Below, in pieces: positions 18,145 through 27,452 of a DNA stretch of 64,000 bases; the first letter of the stretch is position 1; every line of letters starts with the position of its first letter. The DNA comes from Bifidobacterium catenulatum subsp. kashiwanohense JCM 15439 = DSM 21854. Its GTDB lineage: Bacteria > Actinomycetota > Actinomycetes > Actinomycetales > Bifidobacteriaceae. The stretch lies in contig NZ_AP012327.1 of NCBI RefSeq assembly GCF_001042615.1, positions 2,273,235-2,337,234 of the forward strand. The letters are read 5' to 3'. A program made the position numbers and the translations under genes. The notes beneath the pieces were generated by a model. It saw only the letters and a list, made by a program, of their open reading frames with translations. It had not been told where the DNA came from and did no database searches.

Positions 18145-19200
18145 ATGGACAAACCGACCATCGCCAACGTGGCCCAATTGGCAGGAGTGTCGCAAGCCAC
18201 CGTTTCCCGAGCACTCCGTGGCGCGACCAACGTCACAGAAGCAACCCGCAACAAAGTTCGGCAGGCAGCGGATCAGCTCAATTTCACGCTATCCAAAAGC
18301 GCTTCCGCCCTGGCATCCGGAAAAACCATGCGTGTCATCCTCTTGGTTTCGGGCAAACTCAACGAGTGGTTCAATTCCGGAGTGCTCCAAGGAGTCTACG
18401 AGGAGCTCGCGCCGTTCGGCTATGACGTCACACCGGCCTTCATCACCGACCGCAGCGAACTGGACCGGTTCTTCTCCCAGCTGCCAAAAAGCCGCAACTC
18501 GGACGCCATCATCATCTCCTCATTCCAGCTCATGCCCGCCATGCGGGAGCAGCTCCAAGCCATCGACCTGCCAACGGTAGGCGTCAATGTCCCTGCGGAA
18601 TCAGGCTATTTCGACGCCTCCATCAGCATCGACAACTACAGTGCGATGACCATGGCCGTACGACTGCTGCGTTCCTTAGGGCATACCAATATCGCGTTCT
18701 GCAGCGACTACATTCCGGCCGACATGATTTACAACACCAGCCAACGCACCCAGGCGTTCGCGGATGCCGCACAGGCCAACGCCACCGATGGAATCATGTT
18801 CAGCCTGCTCACAGCCGACGCGCACGATGCGCCGCTGAGCAAATCCGACCTCGCCTCACAACTGACCGCGAAACTGCTGTCACTTCCGGAACGCCCCACC
18901 GCCGTCTGCGTGGAAACCGACCAGGTCGCCATCGCACTGATCAAGGAACTACGCAAACAGCAGTTGAATGTGCCGGAAGACATTTCGGTGCTCGGCTTTG
19001 ACGACGCCGAAATCGCGCAGGCCGCAGACCTTTCCACCATCCGTCAGGAGCCAATCGAGCTAGGGCGCATAGCCGGTAGAAAAGTGCTGCAGCTCCTACG
19101 TAACGAACCTCTTGAACATCCGCATGAACTGCAGGATCCTTTGCTGGTGTTGCGCAACACTACAAGCCGCATTGACAGCGGGGCGGCGACGTCGGAATAA
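18145..19200 (+). CDS. LacI-family transcriptional regulator 2
   Basis: This 351-residue repressor has HTH TIANVAQLAGVSQATVSRAL (residues 5-24), followed by a hinge helix and an effector domain. ATG behind GAAGGAG. It differs clearly from the neighbouring LacI protein. The same 16-bp palindrome lies upstream of this gene and of the alpha-glucosidase gene, so it probably controls itself and the glucosidase/binding-protein operon. Confidence 0.92.
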   Translation: MDKPTIANVAQLAGVSQATVSRALRGATNVTEATRNKVRQAADQLNFTLSKSASALASGKTMRVILLVSGKLNEWFNSGVLQGVYEELAPFGYDVTPAFITDRSELDRFFSQLPKSRNSDAIIISSFQLMPAMREQLQAIDLPTVGVNVPAESGYFDASISIDNYSAMTMAVRLLRSLGHTNIAFCSDYIPADMIYNTSQRTQAFADAAQANATDGIMFSLLTADAHDAPLSKSDLASQLTAKLLSLPERPTAVCVETDQVAIALIKELRKQQLNVPEDISVLGFDDAEIAQAADLSTIRQEPIELGRIAGRKVLQLLRNEPLEHPHELQDPLLVLRNTTSRIDSGAATSE

Positions 19201-19274
19201 ATCGGCGTCATAAATCGACGGCAGCTGAATAAATCGAGAGGCAGCGGAAAAACGTAAAGCCGCCAAAACACGAA

Positions 19275-19321
19275 AGCGGCCTGTATGCATGAACCAAATC
19301 ATGCACACAGGCCGCTCTTTT
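19275..19321. terminator. bidirectional terminator between lacI 2 and the binding-protein pseudogene
   Basis: Long arms AGCGGCCTGTATGCATGA / TCATGCACACAGGCCGCT have one mismatch. T-rich sequence follows on the plus strand (CTTTTC) and TTTCG on the minus strand. Confidence 0.85.
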
Positions 19322-19360
19322 CATCGCAAACCTTGTAGGGCTTCAATCAGCGGTGCGATC

Positions 19361-20733
19361 TCACCCCTGCTGATCGAATTTCTGCGCTTGAGGAATGGAT
19401 CCCAGCGATTCCTCGTTGTTGTTCCATTCGGTGGACCAACCGTCGACGTAGGCGCTCTTCACCTTGCTCCAATCGCCAGTGCCCTGCGCGTATTCGATAA
19501 GCGCCGCAGCCACGTCGTCCTGCCACTGCTGATCCGGAACGGTGAAGCTGCGTACCTCGGTCTTGCCGTCGGCAGAGTAGGAACGGGCGATCTTGGTCAG
19601 CGGATTATCCGGCTGGAACTCATCGCCATCGAATGTGGTGAACGGCACGGAGAAGCCCATATCCTGAGAGAGGATCTTCTTGGCCTCGTCATCGGTGACC
19701 ATCCACTTGATGAAATCGAGCGTGGCCTGCTTGTCTTTGTCGGAAGCGTTCTTGTTCACCGCCCAGCTGGCGTCATACACGCCCGCAGGACCGGTCTCTT
19801 CCTCACCCTTGATCCCATGTAATACGGCAGCATGCCAAGATCGTCATCCGCCACCTCGTTACCCTTGATCTGCGTGTAAGCCCAGACGCCGTTCGGGTAG
19901 AACGCCACCTGGCCAAGCGCGAATTCGGAAGTGACGTCATCGTACGTCTTCGAGCTGACCAGGCTCGGATCGGTCGGGCTGGTCTCCAGCTCGAGATCGA
20001 ACAAATCCTTGTAGTTATCCAAGTAGGTGCCCTTGATGGTCTTGGAGAACGTGGTGTTCATATCCTTGTATTCGTAGTACAGCGGGATGCGCCCCATATG
20101 CGCGGCGAAACGGTATGTGTCGGAGGCATCCAGACCTGGCGTCGCGAACGCGCCGTCAACGCCGAGATCGTCCTTGTGCTCGTTGATGGACTCGGCCACG
20201 GCCTTGAGCGTCTTGTAATCCTTGATGTCGTCGGCGCTCTTGATTACCGCGTAATTCTTGCTGGCGTAATCGTTGATGATCTTCTTGTTGTAGATGATGC
20301 CGTACCATTCAGCCGCGTATGGCAGCGTGAACGAATCGCCATCAATGGTGTAGGAGTAGGCCTTGCCGTCATCGGTGAGCAGTTTGTACACTTCGGTGTC
20401 CTGCAATGGCTCGCAATACTTCTGATATTTTGCGAACTGGTCGAAACCGGAGATGTTGAACATGGTCGGCGCGTTGGATTTGGCCAGTTCCGAGCTCATG
20501 GTCGCATCGTATGTGCCGGACGCACCGGTCTGCACGTCCACCTGCACACCGGTTTTTTCGGTATACATTTCGGCGAGCTGCTTGTATTGGTCCACGACTT
20601 CCGACTTGTTGTTCATGAAATACACATGGCCCTTGTCGGAATCGGCGCTGCCGCCGCCGCAAGCCGCCAACGATACACCCATGGCCAACGCCGCGGCGAC
20701 CGCGCACGTTTTGGTGATGATTCCCTGCCTCAT
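19361..20733 (-). pseudogene. ABC sugar-binding lipoprotein, interrupted by a one-base frameshift
   Basis: The start is a lipoprotein signal with lipobox LAAC (Cys25) and a typical extracellular solute-binding family 1 domain, similar throughout to the intact binding protein at 22964-24292. The frame breaks near 19814, after GMLPYYMG. The continuation KGEEETGPAGVYDASWAVN is found in another frame and runs to 19361. Restoring one G in the GGG run would give GIKGEE and rejoin the halves, about 457 residues. This is either a real inactivating (or slippable) frameshift or an assembly error. It is the second gene after the alpha-glucosidase gene. Confidence 0.85.
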
Positions 20734-20805
20734 TGCTTATCTCCTTCGTTGGATTTGTTGTTATTCCTATGTGCGCTGGTATTGGTAGCGCCTCTGGTCG
20801 CCGCG

Positions 20806-22566
20806 TTATAGCTGGAGCCAAGCGGTGGTGTCCTGCGGCAAACGCCCGTCCGCAGTGAGTTCGCCCGATACGAGGATGACTTCGCCTTGCGGCAGTTCGG
20901 CTGGACGTTCGCTGAAATTGGTGATGTTCGCCCAACCATTGGAACGACGGTAGGCAATGACTCCACCACGCTGCCCATCCGCGCCGTCACGCATATCGGA
21001 GGGGCGGTCCTCGTCCAGCCACTGCAGCACGGTGTCCTGCGGCATCAGGTTATGCCTCAACGACAGCGCCTTGCGATACAGGTTCAGCATGGAATTCGGG
21101 TCGGCGTCCTCCACGTCGACGGCGAAATCCTTGTACCACTTCGGCTGTGGAAGGTGCGGATCATGCTCGGCGCCCGCAGGAGAGAAACTGAAGGAGCCAC
21201 CATGGCCGAATTCGTCATCGGGATTATCGAGCTTCGGCGCATCGGCAGCAACCCAAGGCAGCGGCACACGGCAGCCGTCACGGCCTTTTTCGATTTGCCC
21301 GCGCACGCTGTTGAACGCGGTGGGATCCTCCAGCTCATCCCAGGGAATATCCGCGACTTCCGGCAATCCCAGTTCTTCTCCCTGGTAGATGTAGGTGGAT
21401 CCAGGCAAGGCAAGTTCCATAAGAATCGCGGCACGAGCGCGCTTGGCGCCCAGTTCGCGGTTCTCCTCATAGGTGGTGCCGTCGCGAAGCAGCCAATCCT
21501 TGGCCAACTGATGGTGCGACAAGGCTGGAACCTGCGGCAATCCATAACGGCTGGCGTGGCGGGGCACGTCGTGGTTGCTCATCACCCAGGTTGCCGAGGA
21601 ACCGGAACGTTCCGCGCTTTCCAAACCTTCCTCGATGGCCAGATGCATGTCATCGCGGATCCAATCCTTTTTGGCGAACTCGAAGTTGAACACCTGCCCG
21701 AGCTCTTCGGTCGATGCGTACAGATGCTGGCGATCCGGATTGACCCACGCTTCGGCCACAGCGAATGCCGGCGGATTGTACTCGTTGAACACCTTGCGCC
21801 ACTCGCGGTAGATGTCGTGCACCTCATCACGGTCATACAACGGGTGCGACCCATCCGAGGGAAGCAGATGCTCGCAGACCTTGTAGCTTTCAAGATTGTC
21901 GCGGTCGAGGTCCTTGGCGAGGCCGTGCGCCACGTCCACGCGGAAGCCGTCCGCACCATGGTCGAGCCAGAAACGCAGCGTCTTGATGAAGTCGGCACGC
22001 ACCTCGGGGTTCTTCCAGTTCCAGTCGGGCTGCTCCTTGGTGAACATGTGCAGGTACCACTGGCCATCGGGCACGCGCGTCCACGCAGAGCCACCGAAGC
22101 TTGCGATCCAATCAGTCGGCGGCTGGTCGCCGTTCGGCCCCTTGCCGTCGCGGAAGATGTAGCGGTCGCGCTCCGGGGAGCCTGGGGCGGCGGCGAGGGC
22201 GGCCTTGAACCATTCGTGCAGGTTGGAGCTGTGATTCGGCACGATGTCGACCACAACCTTGATGCCCCGCTCGTGGGCGGCCCTGGAGAGCTCGTCGAAG
22301 TCGTCCATGGTGCCGAGCTTCGGGTCGACGTTGCGGTAGTCATCCACGTCGTAGCCGCCATCGGCGAGCTGGGACGGGTAGAACGGGCTCAGCCAGATGG
22401 CATCCACACCGAGTTCGGCGAGATAGTCGATCTTCTCGGTGACACCGGCGATGCTACCCAGGCCAGAACCACGGGAGTCCTTGAAAGAACGCGGGTACAC
22501 CTGGTAGACCACAGCCTGCTTCCACCATAGAGCCGGATCTGAAGTATCAATTTCTTGTTGCATCAT
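20806..22566 (-). CDS. GH13 alpha-glucosidase / oligo-1,6-glucosidase
   Basis: This 586-residue glycoside hydrolase family 13 enzyme has the conserved regions DIVPNHSS, GFRVDVAHG (nucleophile Asp211), AVAEAWV (acid/base Glu272) and VMSNHDVPRH (Asp333). QVYPRSFKD near the N-terminus is typical of the oligo-1,6-/alpha-glucosidase subfamily. It is cytosolic, with no signal peptide. It hydrolyses short alpha-glucosides taken up by the ABC system. It is followed at 72 bp by the frameshifted binding protein, so the two form an operon. Two LacI-type operators lie upstream. The linkage preference (1,4 or 1,6) is not settled by sequence. Confidence 0.93.
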   Translation of the reverse strand: MMQQEIDTSDPALWWKQAVVYQVYPRSFKDSRGSGLGSIAGVTEKIDYLAELGVDAIWLSPFYPSQLADGGYDVDDYRNVDPKLGTMDDFDELSRAAHERGIKVVVDIVPNHSSNLHEWFKAALAAAPGSPERDRYIFRDGKGPNGDQPPTDWIASFGGSAWTRVPDGQWYLHMFTKEQPDWNWKNPEVRADFIKTLRFWLDHGADGFRVDVAHGLAKDLDRDNLESYKVCEHLLPSDGSHPLYDRDEVHDIYREWRKVFNEYNPPAFAVAEAWVNPDRQHLYASTEELGQVFNFEFAKKDWIRDDMHLAIEEGLESAERSGSSATWVMSNHDVPRHASRYGLPQVPALSHHQLAKDWLLRDGTTYEENRELGAKRARAAILMELALPGSTYIYQGEELGLPEVADIPWDELEDPTAFNSVRGQIEKGRDGCRVPLPWVAADAPKLDNPDDEFGHGGSFSFSPAGAEHDPHLPQPKWYKDFAVDVEDADPNSMLNLYRKALSLRHNLMPQDTVLQWLDEDRPSDMRDGADGQRGGVIAYRRSNGWANITNFSERPAELPQGEVILVSGELTADGRLPQDTTAWLQL

Positions 22567-22594
22567 ATGTTTTCACTTTCGTTCGCATCGTCGC

Positions 22595-22690
22595 AAAATG
22601 ACAGCGGTTACATTTTCCCAAACTGCAGATAAGAACATTTTTAAATCAACATCTTCTCTGTTTGTTGTTAATATGATAGCGCTTTCATTA
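22595..22690 (-). promoter_or_regulatory. two LacI-type operators of the alpha-glucosidase operon
   Basis: AAATGACAGCGGTTACATTT (within 22595-22616) and ATGATAGCGCTTTCAT (22673-22688) are palindromes about 75 bp apart. The second is identical to the site before lacI gene 2. Confidence 0.78.
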
Positions 22691-22744
22691 TTGCGGCGCA
22701 ATCTCGCCACACACGGCGTGTCCACTGATTCGCCGTCATCTTTT

Positions 22745-22808
22745 GTTTTTAAAGAAAAAAAACGAGCTGCAATCAGGAAAGGAGAAGAGGACTTCCGATT
22801 GCAGCTCG
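22745..22808 (-). terminator. terminator of the binding-protein gene
   Basis: Arms CGAGCTGCAATC / GATTGCAGCTCG are followed on the minus strand by a run of eight T. It lies about 155 bp past the stop of the binding-protein gene. Nothing else is seen in 22809-22963. Confidence 0.85.
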
Positions 22809-22963
22809 CTGTTTATTCGGTTATTGAGTTATTCGATTGACATGCTGATTGCGATCGTAACAGCCGCACTATGCGATGTTCGAACCGTATTCGCAATACA
22901 TGTCGTTTGTTGGATTTTGCTTTTGCCGAATTGGCCGAATTTCGTCAGCCTGCTGATGCGAGA

Positions 22964-24292
22964 TCAGTGAGCGGCGTCGTATTCGGTCTTCCAACCGTCC
23001 ACGAATGCGGTCTTGACAGCATTCCAATCTCCGGTGCCCTGAGCGTACTCAAGGAGGGCGGAACCAAGCTTGTTCTTCCACTCTTCGGACGGCATCATGG
23101 TGAAGTTCCAGGAGACTGCGGTCTTGCCGGAGTTCTGATCTTCAACAGCGGCCTGCACCAGCGGATTGTCGGACTTGACATCGCTGAAGGACTTGAACGG
23201 AGTGGTGAAGCCCATGGCGCTGGACAGGGCCTTGATGCCGGTCTTGCTGGTGACGACCCACTTCAGGAAGTCCTTGGTGGCCTTCTTATCGGCGTCGGAG
23301 GCCTTGGAGTTGATGCACCAGTAGTTCTCGGAGCCAGTGGCCAGGCCCTGGTTCTCCTCGCCCTTGGCGCCCATGTAGATCGGGAGCATGCCTACGGACT
23401 CGGCCTTCATGCCGTTCTTCTGCAGATCGGTCCATGCCCAAGTGCCGTTCTGATAGAACACGGCCTCGCCAAGGGAGAACTCGGAGGTGGCGTCATCACC
23501 GGTCTTGGAGCTCAGCTGGGTCGGTTCGGTGGTGGAATCCTTCAGGTACAGGTCGAAGATGTTCTTATACTCCGGCAGATAGGTACCCTTGACGGTCTCC
23601 GGCTGCTTGGTGATGTTGTCATCCTTGAACTCGTAGTACAGCGGCAGGTTGGCCAGATGGGTCTTGAAACGCCAATCGGAGCTGGAATCGAAACCAGCGG
23701 AAGTGAATGCGCCCTTGACGCCGAGCTGGTCCTTCTTGGCCTGGATGTCATCAGCCACAGCCTTCAGGGTATCGAAATTGTCGATATCCTTGACGTCCTT
23801 GATCTTGGCACCATCGGTAGCGATGTACTTGGCCAGCAGATCCTTGTTGTAAATCAGGCCATAGGTCTCCATAGCGTATGGAACGCCAACGACCTTGCTC
23901 CCATCCTTGAGGGCGACGTCCTTGTTGATGAGCTGCATGTACGGCTCGGTGTCCGTCATGTCATCAGTGTAGGACTTCCAGTTCTGATAGCCGACCGGAC
24001 CGTTGACCTGGAACAGGGTCGGGGCTTCGGACTTGGCAATCTCGGACTTCAGAGTCTGCTCGTAGGTGCCGGAAGCAGCAGTCTGAACCTTGACCTCGAC
24101 ACCGGTTTCCTTGGTGTAATCCTTGGCCAGCTTCTGCCATTCGTCGTTGGATTCCGGCTTGAAGTTCAGGTAATAGACCTTGCCCTTGCCGTTGTCGGAG
24201 CTGGAGCTCGATCCGCAAGCACCCAACGTGCCTACGGACATTGCCGCGATGGCGACCATTCCAACTGCTGCCTTGATAGTACGATTCATCAT
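22964..24292 (-). CDS. ABC sugar-binding lipoprotein (maltodextrin-type)
   Basis: This 442-residue extracellular solute-binding protein family 1 member has a lipoprotein signal with lipobox LGAC (Cys26), then a Ser-rich linker. The start MMNRTIK has AAAGG 5 nt upstream; the longer frame adds only MEEKGS. It is the intact paralogue of the frameshifted binding protein and is expressed from its own promoter with LacI-like sites. It probably feeds the MalF/MalG-type permeases. The ligand is inferred from neighbours, not seen. Confidence 0.92.
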   Translation of the reverse strand: MMNRTIKAAVGMVAIAAMSVGTLGACGSSSSSDNGKGKVYYLNFKPESNDEWQKLAKDYTKETGVEVKVQTAASGTYEQTLKSEIAKSEAPTLFQVNGPVGYQNWKSYTDDMTDTEPYMQLINKDVALKDGSKVVGVPYAMETYGLIYNKDLLAKYIATDGAKIKDVKDIDNFDTLKAVADDIQAKKDQLGVKGAFTSAGFDSSSDWRFKTHLANLPLYYEFKDDNITKQPETVKGTYLPEYKNIFDLYLKDSTTEPTQLSSKTGDDATSEFSLGEAVFYQNGTWAWTDLQKNGMKAESVGMLPIYMGAKGEENQGLATGSENYWCINSKASDADKKATKDFLKWVVTSKTGIKALSSAMGFTTPFKSFSDVKSDNPLVQAAVEDQNSGKTAVSWNFTMMPSEEWKNKLGSALLEYAQGTGDWNAVKTAFVDGWKTEYDAAH

Positions 24293-24402
24293 CGAACCTT
24301 TCTCTTCCATTCCTGTTTCCCAGCACCTCGCTGGTCAACATCCTGTGAAATCGCTTCCTCACGATTCCTGACATGCACTATTGTGCCGCATTTCTCCCAT
24401 TT

Positions 24403-24518
24403 TTGCAAACGTAAGCAGAAAAAACAATTTTTAGGGCGATTTCACGATCGCAAGTTTTTCTCAAAAACCTTTATTTTCAACGGTTTTCACCATATCATCT
24501 TTATGAAACCGTTTGCGA
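24403..24518 (-). promoter_or_regulatory. LacI-type sites upstream of the binding-protein gene
   Basis: TTGCAAACGTAAGCA (24403-24417), TTTCAACGGTTTTCACC (24475-24491) and ATGAAACCGTTTGCGA (24503-24518) resemble the sites of the divergent malF/lacI region. The remaining bases of 24293-24580 show no gene. Confidence 0.55.
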
Positions 24519-24580
24519 CACACCCTCCATATCATACGGCAACAATCGCAGTAGATCGCAAACTTGACGCCTTACGGCAA

Positions 24581-24625
24581 CAAAAAACGTCGGCAGTTTG
24601 TAAACGATGTCAAACTACCGACGTT
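24581..24625 (-). terminator. terminator of the histidine phosphatase gene
   Basis: Arms AACGTCGGCAGTTTG / CAAACTACCGACGTT (one mismatch) are followed on the minus strand by TTTTTTG. Confidence 0.85.
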
Positions 24626-24643
24626 CAGCCCAGCGCAATGCGC

Positions 24644-25348
24644 CTAGCAATTCCAATGCTCGATAACATTGTCTCCCTTATATTGGCTCAGCACGCAATA
24701 ATGCGCGGTGTCGAGACGCAGCAAACGCGCGAAATGCGGATCGACGTCCAGCCACTGCGAGGTGAGGATGCGCAACACATGCGCGTGCGCCACCAACAGC
24801 ACGTCATGACCGGCATTGAGCAGCGGCATCACCGCGTCGATCGCATCGCGGGTGCGCGCGGCAGCCTCCTCAACCGTCTCGCCCGGGCCATTGTGCACCG
24901 GAACCTGCTCGCCGCTTGGCAACGTCTCAACCCAGTCACCTTCCAACGATTCAGGAAGAGAACGCGGACCGTCACGCCATACATCCCATTGAAACCCACC
25001 GGCCTCGCTCACCTCCTGGCGTGTACGCCCTTCGGCACGGCCGTAATCCCATTCCGCGATCTCGTCAAGCACTTTGAAATCGCCATAACCAGCCAGTTGC
25101 GCAGTCTGCTGGGCGCGGCGCAGGGGGCTTGCGAACATGCAGCCCGGCTCGAACCCTTGAGGGAACGCCTCACGAAGACGCTCGCCCGCCGCACGGGCCT
25201 GCTCGCAACCGGTATCGGTCAACGGAATATTGGTGCGGCCAGTATGCTGGCCCGATTCGCTCCACACAGTCTGGCCATGACGCAGCAGAACCAGACGGCC
25301 GGGCGCGATTGAAGAAGCATCCTTGCTTCCGACTTGAGTATCTGTCAT
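24644..25348 (-). CDS. histidine phosphatase superfamily protein (phosphoglycerate mutase-like)
   Basis: This 234-residue protein has the catalytic LLRHGQTVWSESGQHTGRTN block (phosphorylated His at about 24), a second Arg in ASPLRRAQQTA, the EWDYGRAEG Glu, and the distal VAHAHVLRIL His. It belongs to branch 1. Actinobacterial members are acid phosphatases or broad sugar-phosphate phosphatases as well as mutases; this one has the phosphatase-like pattern. ATG behind AGGAG. Ends at a strong terminator. Confidence 0.85.
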   Translation of the reverse strand: MTDTQVGSKDASSIAPGRLVLLRHGQTVWSESGQHTGRTNIPLTDTGCEQARAAGERLREAFPQGFEPGCMFASPLRRAQQTAQLAGYGDFKVLDEIAEWDYGRAEGRTRQEVSEAGGFQWDVWRDGPRSLPESLEGDWVETLPSGEQVPVHNGPGETVEEAAARTRDAIDAVMPLLNAGHDVLLVAHAHVLRILTSQWLDVDPHFARLLRLDTAHYCVLSQYKGDNVIEHWNC

Positions 25349-25477
25349 ACTCCTACTCTAGCCGACGAAAAGCGTTTCACCAGCAATCTTCCACCATGTG
25401 TCTTAAGCGCTTCGCAACGCACGCACGCGCCAACGAAATCCAACCGAAATCCGACGGCACGGTTTACACTGGAAACC

Positions 25478-25858
25478 ATGAGTGAAATGCCTGACCAGGA
25501 ATCCAGCGCAGACCGCATCGTAGCGTCGCTGCACAACGTCGACGAGAAAGTGAACGCCTTGCGCGAACAGCGAATCAACGATCCCGACGATCTTTGCGAC
25601 AAGATGTTCAAGGCGGCCGCCCCCGCACTAGCCGGACTCGTGTTCGGCAAACTGTTCGAACTGGCATGGCGCAAGTCGGTCGGTCGCAAAGCCGTGTTAC
25701 CGGACGGCACCACCGACAAGCGCAAGGAACTGGCACTGAGTCTAGTATTCGGCGTAGCTTCTGCAGGTTTCGGCGCGCTAGTGTCGCAACTGTCCGACCG
25801 TGGATCACAGGCGCTGGTCGACCGCCGACACTCACGACAAACACGCGAAATCCGCTAG
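25478..25858 (+). CDS. DUF4235 family protein
   Basis: This 126-residue protein has an N-terminal coil (RIVASLHNVDEKVNALREQR), then a small hydrophobic segment (APALAGLVFGKLFELAWRK), a KRKELALSLVFGVASAGFGALV membrane-like helix, and a basic tail. It matches the DUF4235 layout of actinobacteria. The start MSEMPDQES was chosen; the open frame to 25334 overlaps the divergent phosphatase promoter. Function unknown. It is probably a membrane protein. Confidence 0.78.
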   Translation: MSEMPDQESSADRIVASLHNVDEKVNALREQRINDPDDLCDKMFKAAAPALAGLVFGKLFELAWRKSVGRKAVLPDGTTDKRKELALSLVFGVASAGFGALVSQLSDRGSQALVDRRHSRQTREIR

Positions 25859-26074
25859 AACTGCGAAATCCGCTGGATTTGCAAATAAAAGCAAGTCACG
25901 CCGAATCCCCAAACAATCCACTCCAACTTCCGCATTTCGCAGTTTGCGATTCAAATCTGTAATTGAAGCCACGATTGGAACTGCACGAAACTGCGCAAAA
26001 CTGTGATTGGAAAGAAGTGCGCTTGTGGGCGAAATTGCTTGCGTAATTACGCGGATAGGATAAAAATAGGCAAC

Positions 26075-26854
26075 ATGAGCAATATTCTGCATAATGCAAC
26101 CGTTGACACTCTACTGGAGCGTCGTTCAATCCGTAAATTCAAGCCGAAGCCGCTGAGCAACGATATCGTCGAAACGCTCGAAACCGTGGCCCAGCACGCC
26201 GCAAGCAGCCAATTCCTGAACGACTGGTCGGCAATCCGCATCACCGATCCGGCCACAAAGAAGCGTCTTGCCGAAATCGGTGGGCAGCCATATATCGCGA
26301 CCGCGCCACTGCTGTACGTGTTTGTGCTTGATGAGCATCGCAATGCGGCCATCGCAGCTTCCAAGGGCGTTGAGACCGCTTCCGACGAGTTTACGTTGAA
26401 TGGCAGCTATCGTTACACTCAGGCGCAGAATGACGCAGTTTTGGCACTTCATGCAATGGAAACTGCCGCTTATTCACTCGGCCTTGGTTGCGTGATTCTC
26501 GGCTCGCTGCTTAACGATGTTTCAGCTTTGATTGATCTGCTGAATCTTCCGGAATACACGTACCCTGTGCTGGGACTTGCGATCGGCAAGCCCGATCAGG
26601 ATCCTGCACTCAAGCCGCGTATGCCACGTTCCATGCAGTTCTTTGAGAATGAGTATCCGTCGAACAATGAGACGTTGCTTGCCGGTTTGCGGGATTTCGA
26701 CGAGGAAGTGCATCAGTATTACGATTTGCGCAATACTGAACGCCCGGTTGATACGTTCAGCGATCAGATCGCATCAAATGCGGTCGATTCCGGTGTGACC
26801 AGCAAGACCGTGGCTCCAAACGCCAAGCGCCAAGGCTTCCGCCTCGAACGCTAA
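26075..26854 (+). CDS. NADPH nitroreductase family protein (NfsA/FRP type)
   Basis: This 259-residue flavin (FMN) oxidoreductase has the N-terminal RRSIRKFKPKPLS motif that contacts the flavin, the middle ETAAYSLGLGCVILGSLLNDV and the PVLGLAIGKPDQDPALKPRMP segment typical of NfsA/FRP enzymes. The start MSNILHNATVDTLLERRS follows ATAGGCAAC; an upstream in-frame ATG would add 24 atypical residues. The substrate is undetermined; nitroaromatics or quinones are usual for the family. Confidence 0.88.
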   Translation: MSNILHNATVDTLLERRSIRKFKPKPLSNDIVETLETVAQHAASSQFLNDWSAIRITDPATKKRLAEIGGQPYIATAPLLYVFVLDEHRNAAIAASKGVETASDEFTLNGSYRYTQAQNDAVLALHAMETAAYSLGLGCVILGSLLNDVSALIDLLNLPEYTYPVLGLAIGKPDQDPALKPRMPRSMQFFENEYPSNNETLLAGLRDFDEEVHQYYDLRNTERPVDTFSDQIASNAVDSGVTSKTVAPNAKRQGFRLER

Positions 26855-26905
26855 CAGAACTACGGCTTCGACGAACTGCCCCCATGCGCTCCGCCCGAGC
26901 AAAAC

Positions 26906-27187
26906 TTCCAGTCAGTGGAACAATCATCCCGCTCACAGTCTCTGGGAGTCCCAAAATCCCACTCACTGGAAAAATCGGGACGCTAGGAAGCAGGCGAGCG
27001 GGGTGATTCCTCCAGTCGGTGGAAGAAAACCCCCGCCTACAGACCTCTAAACGTCCATAAACCTCCAGTCGGTGGAAAGATTAGGACGCTACAAGGCTTG
27101 TAGGCGGGGGTTTTCTTCCAGTGGGTGGAGGTTTTCAGACGCTTAAAGACGTGCAAGAGGACTGATTCCTCCAGCGAGTGGAGGAAT
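26906..27187. repeat. six-copy palindromic CCAGTCGGTGGA repeat cluster
   Basis: Related palindromic elements lie at 26906-26920, 26957-26971, 27006-27024, 27062-27077, 27115-27131 and 27165-27187. Copies 2, 4 and 6 are followed by a second block resembling AATCGGGACGCTAC. Copies 3 and 5 form a long inverted repeat that shares GAAAACCCCCGCCTAC (27025-27040) and its complement (27100-27115). No gene is seen in 26855-27200. Confidence 0.85.
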
Positions 27188-27200
27188 CGGGACGGTACGG

Positions 27201-27452
27201 CTACTTACGACGTGGTTTGTAGCCTTTTTTGCGGGAATGCGGTTTAATCTGCTGATTAAATGGAACATACGTATAGCTGGATTGTGGATCGCGATGCGTG
27301 AGATGCCAGGTTCCGCAGAATTCGCACCGATATACCCAAAGTTCGGTGCCGCGTTCACGCCAACTTTGGTCAGCGGCCTGCTGAGCTGTTGCTTTGTCGT
27401 GATACATGATTTTGTTCGATTCGACACAGCGTTTGGGTACGAAATAATGCAT
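27201..27452 (-). CDS. small Cys/His protein, putative zinc-binding
   Basis: This 83-residue basic protein has a Cys at 9 in a KRCVESNK segment and a C-terminal YRCEFCGTWHLTH motif (C-x2-C-x3-H-x2-H), which suggests a small zinc ribbon. The same type of YRCxxCxxWHL motif is common in small phage and mobile-element proteins. It starts with ATG behind GAAGAAC. No phage genes lie beside it. Function unknown. The 27453-27783 stretch upstream holds no gene I can support. Confidence 0.7.
   Translation of the reverse strand: MHYFVPKRCVESNKIMYHDKATAQQAADQSWRERGTELWVYRCEFCGTWHLTHRDPQSSYTYVPFNQQIKPHSRKKGYKPRRK

Noticed and set aside
20887..22530. 547-codon open frame opposite the GH13 gene
   Set aside because: Antisense shadow of a clear glycoside hydrolase.
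22871..25312. 813-codon open frame spanning the binding-protein and phosphatase genes
   Set aside because: Antisense to two well-supported genes, crosses their terminator and operators, and has no domain character.
26906..27187. CRISPR array
   Set aside because: Repeats are short, palindromic, irregularly spaced and include conserved flanking blocks; no cas gene is in the window.
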